Assembly: GCA_011051075.1 (NCBI GenBank)
Contig: DREN01000004.1
Location: 1 to 15,658 of the forward strand
Direction of reading: 5' to 3'
Origin: Deltaproteobacteria bacterium
GTDB lineage: Bacteria; Desulfobacterota; DSM-4660; Desulfatiglandales; Desulfatiglandaceae
Length of the DNA stretch: 15,658 bases
Each line of letters opens with the position of its first letter. Positions within the stretch are counted from its first letter, which is position 1. Shown here piece after piece: positions 14,703 through 15,658 of this stretch. A model generated the notes under the pieces. The model was not told the origin of the DNA. It ran no database searches and worked only from the letters and a program-made list of their open reading frames with translations. The position numbers and the translations under genes are program-made.

Positions 14703-15658
14703 TCAGGTTTCCTGCCCGTCCCCCTCCGTCTTTTCTTCAATGGCCTTGAGGATCTTCTCCGGGGTCATGGGGAAATCGGTCAGGGTCACTCCGATGGCAT
14801 TGCTTACTGCAGCGGCATAGGCCTGGGCCGCGCTCATGGCTATGGACATGCCCGCCTCTTTGGCGCCGTGCGGTCCTGCCGGGTCCAGGGATTCGACTAT
14901 GATGTTGTTGATCCTGGGCATGTCGCATGCCAGGGGAACCTTATACTCAAGTTGGGTGGGGTTCAGGCACCTCCCTCCGTCCCAGAAGTGGTACTCCGTC
15001 AGCATTCCGCCCTGGCCTCCCATGGCCACGCTTCCTTCGAACTGCCCCTCCACCACCATTGGGTTAAGGGCAAAGCCGCAATCCTGGGCCGCCGTTACCT
15101 CAACCGCCTTTACCATGCCTGTCTCCGGATCAACCTCCACCTCGGCTATGGTCGCCCCGAAGGAAAAGGCCTCGGACAGTTGCCCTTTCGGGTTTTTTAC
15201 CCATTCCCTGGTATGATCCACCTTTGGGGCGTAGTGGCCCTCTCCTGAAACCGGTATTCCCTGAATAAGGCCCATGCGAACGGCCTTCTTGAGCGGGATG
15301 AAACGATCGGGACTCCCCACGACGAAGATCTTCTTGTCCTTCAGGACCAGGTCTTCAGGGTTGGCCTCAAGCGCCCCGGCAGCGATATGGAACAGCTTGG
15401 TCCGAGCATCAACGGCGGCGAGCCTCGCGGCGTTTCCTCCTGCAAAGGTGGTTACCATGGAATAGGAACCAGGGTCGTTGGGAGTCACCTCCGTATCCGC
15501 GGTAATCAGGGTCACATCGTCCATTTGGAGGCCCAGCTCCTCGGCCACCACCTGAACCAGCATGTTGTCGTTGCCCTGGCCGTTGTCCACCACCCCTGAA
15601 ATCAGGGTGACGCCACCGTCCTCGTTGAACTTTATGATGGCCTGAGATCCGCCCCTTA
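14703..15658 (-). CDS. Xanthine dehydrogenase family molybdopterin-binding subunit, C-terminal part (5' end outside the window)
   Basis: The frame stays open to the right edge, so this is the last ~317 residues of a protein that is normally about 750. The GTG at 15593 is internal, since coding sequence with family features (GGSQAIIKFNEDGGVTLISG) continues upstream. GVVDNGQGND is the GQG loop that contacts the molybdopterin cytosine dinucleotide. DPGSYS, then GGNAARLAA, then FGATIAEVEVDPETGMVKA, then ALNPMVVEGQFEG and TPEKIL are standard for the family. Such subunits hydroxylate aromatic or heterocyclic substrates, or reduce hydroxybenzoyl-CoA, together with FAD and 2Fe-2S subunits. The usual GxGE catalytic glutamate motif reads GAKEAGM here. 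The substrate cannot be told from this fragment. Confidence 0.92.
   Translation of the reverse strand, partial: RGGSQAIIKFNEDGGVTLISGVVDNGQGNDNMLVQVVAEELGLQMDDVTLITADTEVTPNDPGSYSMVTTFAGGNAARLAAVDARTKLFHIAAGALEANPEDLVLKDKKIFVVGSPDRFIPLKKAVRMGLIQGIPVSGEGHYAPKVDHTREWVKNPKGQLSEAFSFGATIAEVEVDPETGMVKAVEVTAAQDCGFALNPMVVEGQFEGSVAMGGQGGMLTEYHFWDGGRCLNPTQLEYKVPLACDMPRINNIIVESLDPAGPHGAKEAGMSIAMSAAQAYAAAVSNAIGVTLTDFPMTPEKILKAIEEKTEGDGQET

Noticed and set aside
14703..15593. Start of the molybdenum hydroxylase gene at the GTG at 15593
   Set aside because: The frame continues upstream to the window edge with family-typical sequence, so the gene is cut by the edge and does not start there.
15000..15658. 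A novel defence or mobile system in the window
   Set aside because: No toxin-antitoxin, nuclease, reverse transcriptase, integrase or phage-like gene was seen anywhere; the genes are recognisable metabolic or cellular families.

Overview
The window looks like chromosomal housekeeping DNA from a sulfate-reducing or syntrophic member of the Desulfobacterota (former Deltaproteobacteria). This placement is inferred from a fused uroporphyrinogen methyltransferase/synthase, a long NfeD plus slipin pair, a PilB-type ATPase with its own response regulator, a molybdenum hydroxylase and heavy use of AGG arginine codons. No marker gene fixes the genus.

Layout. At the left edge (1 to about 185) is a strongly folding non-coding stretch. 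On the minus strand it resembles a 6S RNA. Three plus-strand genes follow (241-3909): an alpha-ribazole-phosphatase-like histidine phosphatase, a 719-residue GspE/PilB-family ATPase with a TPR-like extension, and a receiver-PAS response regulator. From 4065 to the right edge every gene is on the minus strand. At the boundary where the two blocks converge sits a 123-bp palindromic element. A second copy, about 96% identical, lies at 14560-14683.

Reading the minus strand in the direction of transcription, the order is: the truncated C-terminal part of a xanthine-dehydrogenase-family molybdopterin subunit (right edge); palindromic element copy 2; a DUF4197 exported protein; a sirtuin; a YhbP-like flavin split-barrel protein; a 343-bp non-coding gap with a candidate promoter; then coaBC, family 4 uracil-DNA glycosylase, nfeD and slipin, tightly packed; a small Rho-N-like basic coiled-coil protein followed by an intrinsic terminator; ispD; hemC; and cobA-hemD ending at palindromic element copy 1.

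How the genes fit together. hemC and cobA-hemD (4-bp overlap) take porphobilinogen to precorrin-2, the branch point for siroheme, cobalamin and siroheme-dependent heme. ispD supplies the MEP isoprenoid pathway. coaBC makes 4'-phosphopantetheine. NfeD and slipin form the conserved stomatin/partner-protease membrane pair. The plus-strand ATPase and response regulator probably serve a type IV pilus or type II secretion machine encoded elsewhere.

No defence island, CRISPR array, integron or prophage was seen. The least ordinary items are the palindromic repeat family, the probable 6S RNA, the terminator placed directly before ispD, and a Met where the molybdenum hydroxylase normally has its catalytic Glu.
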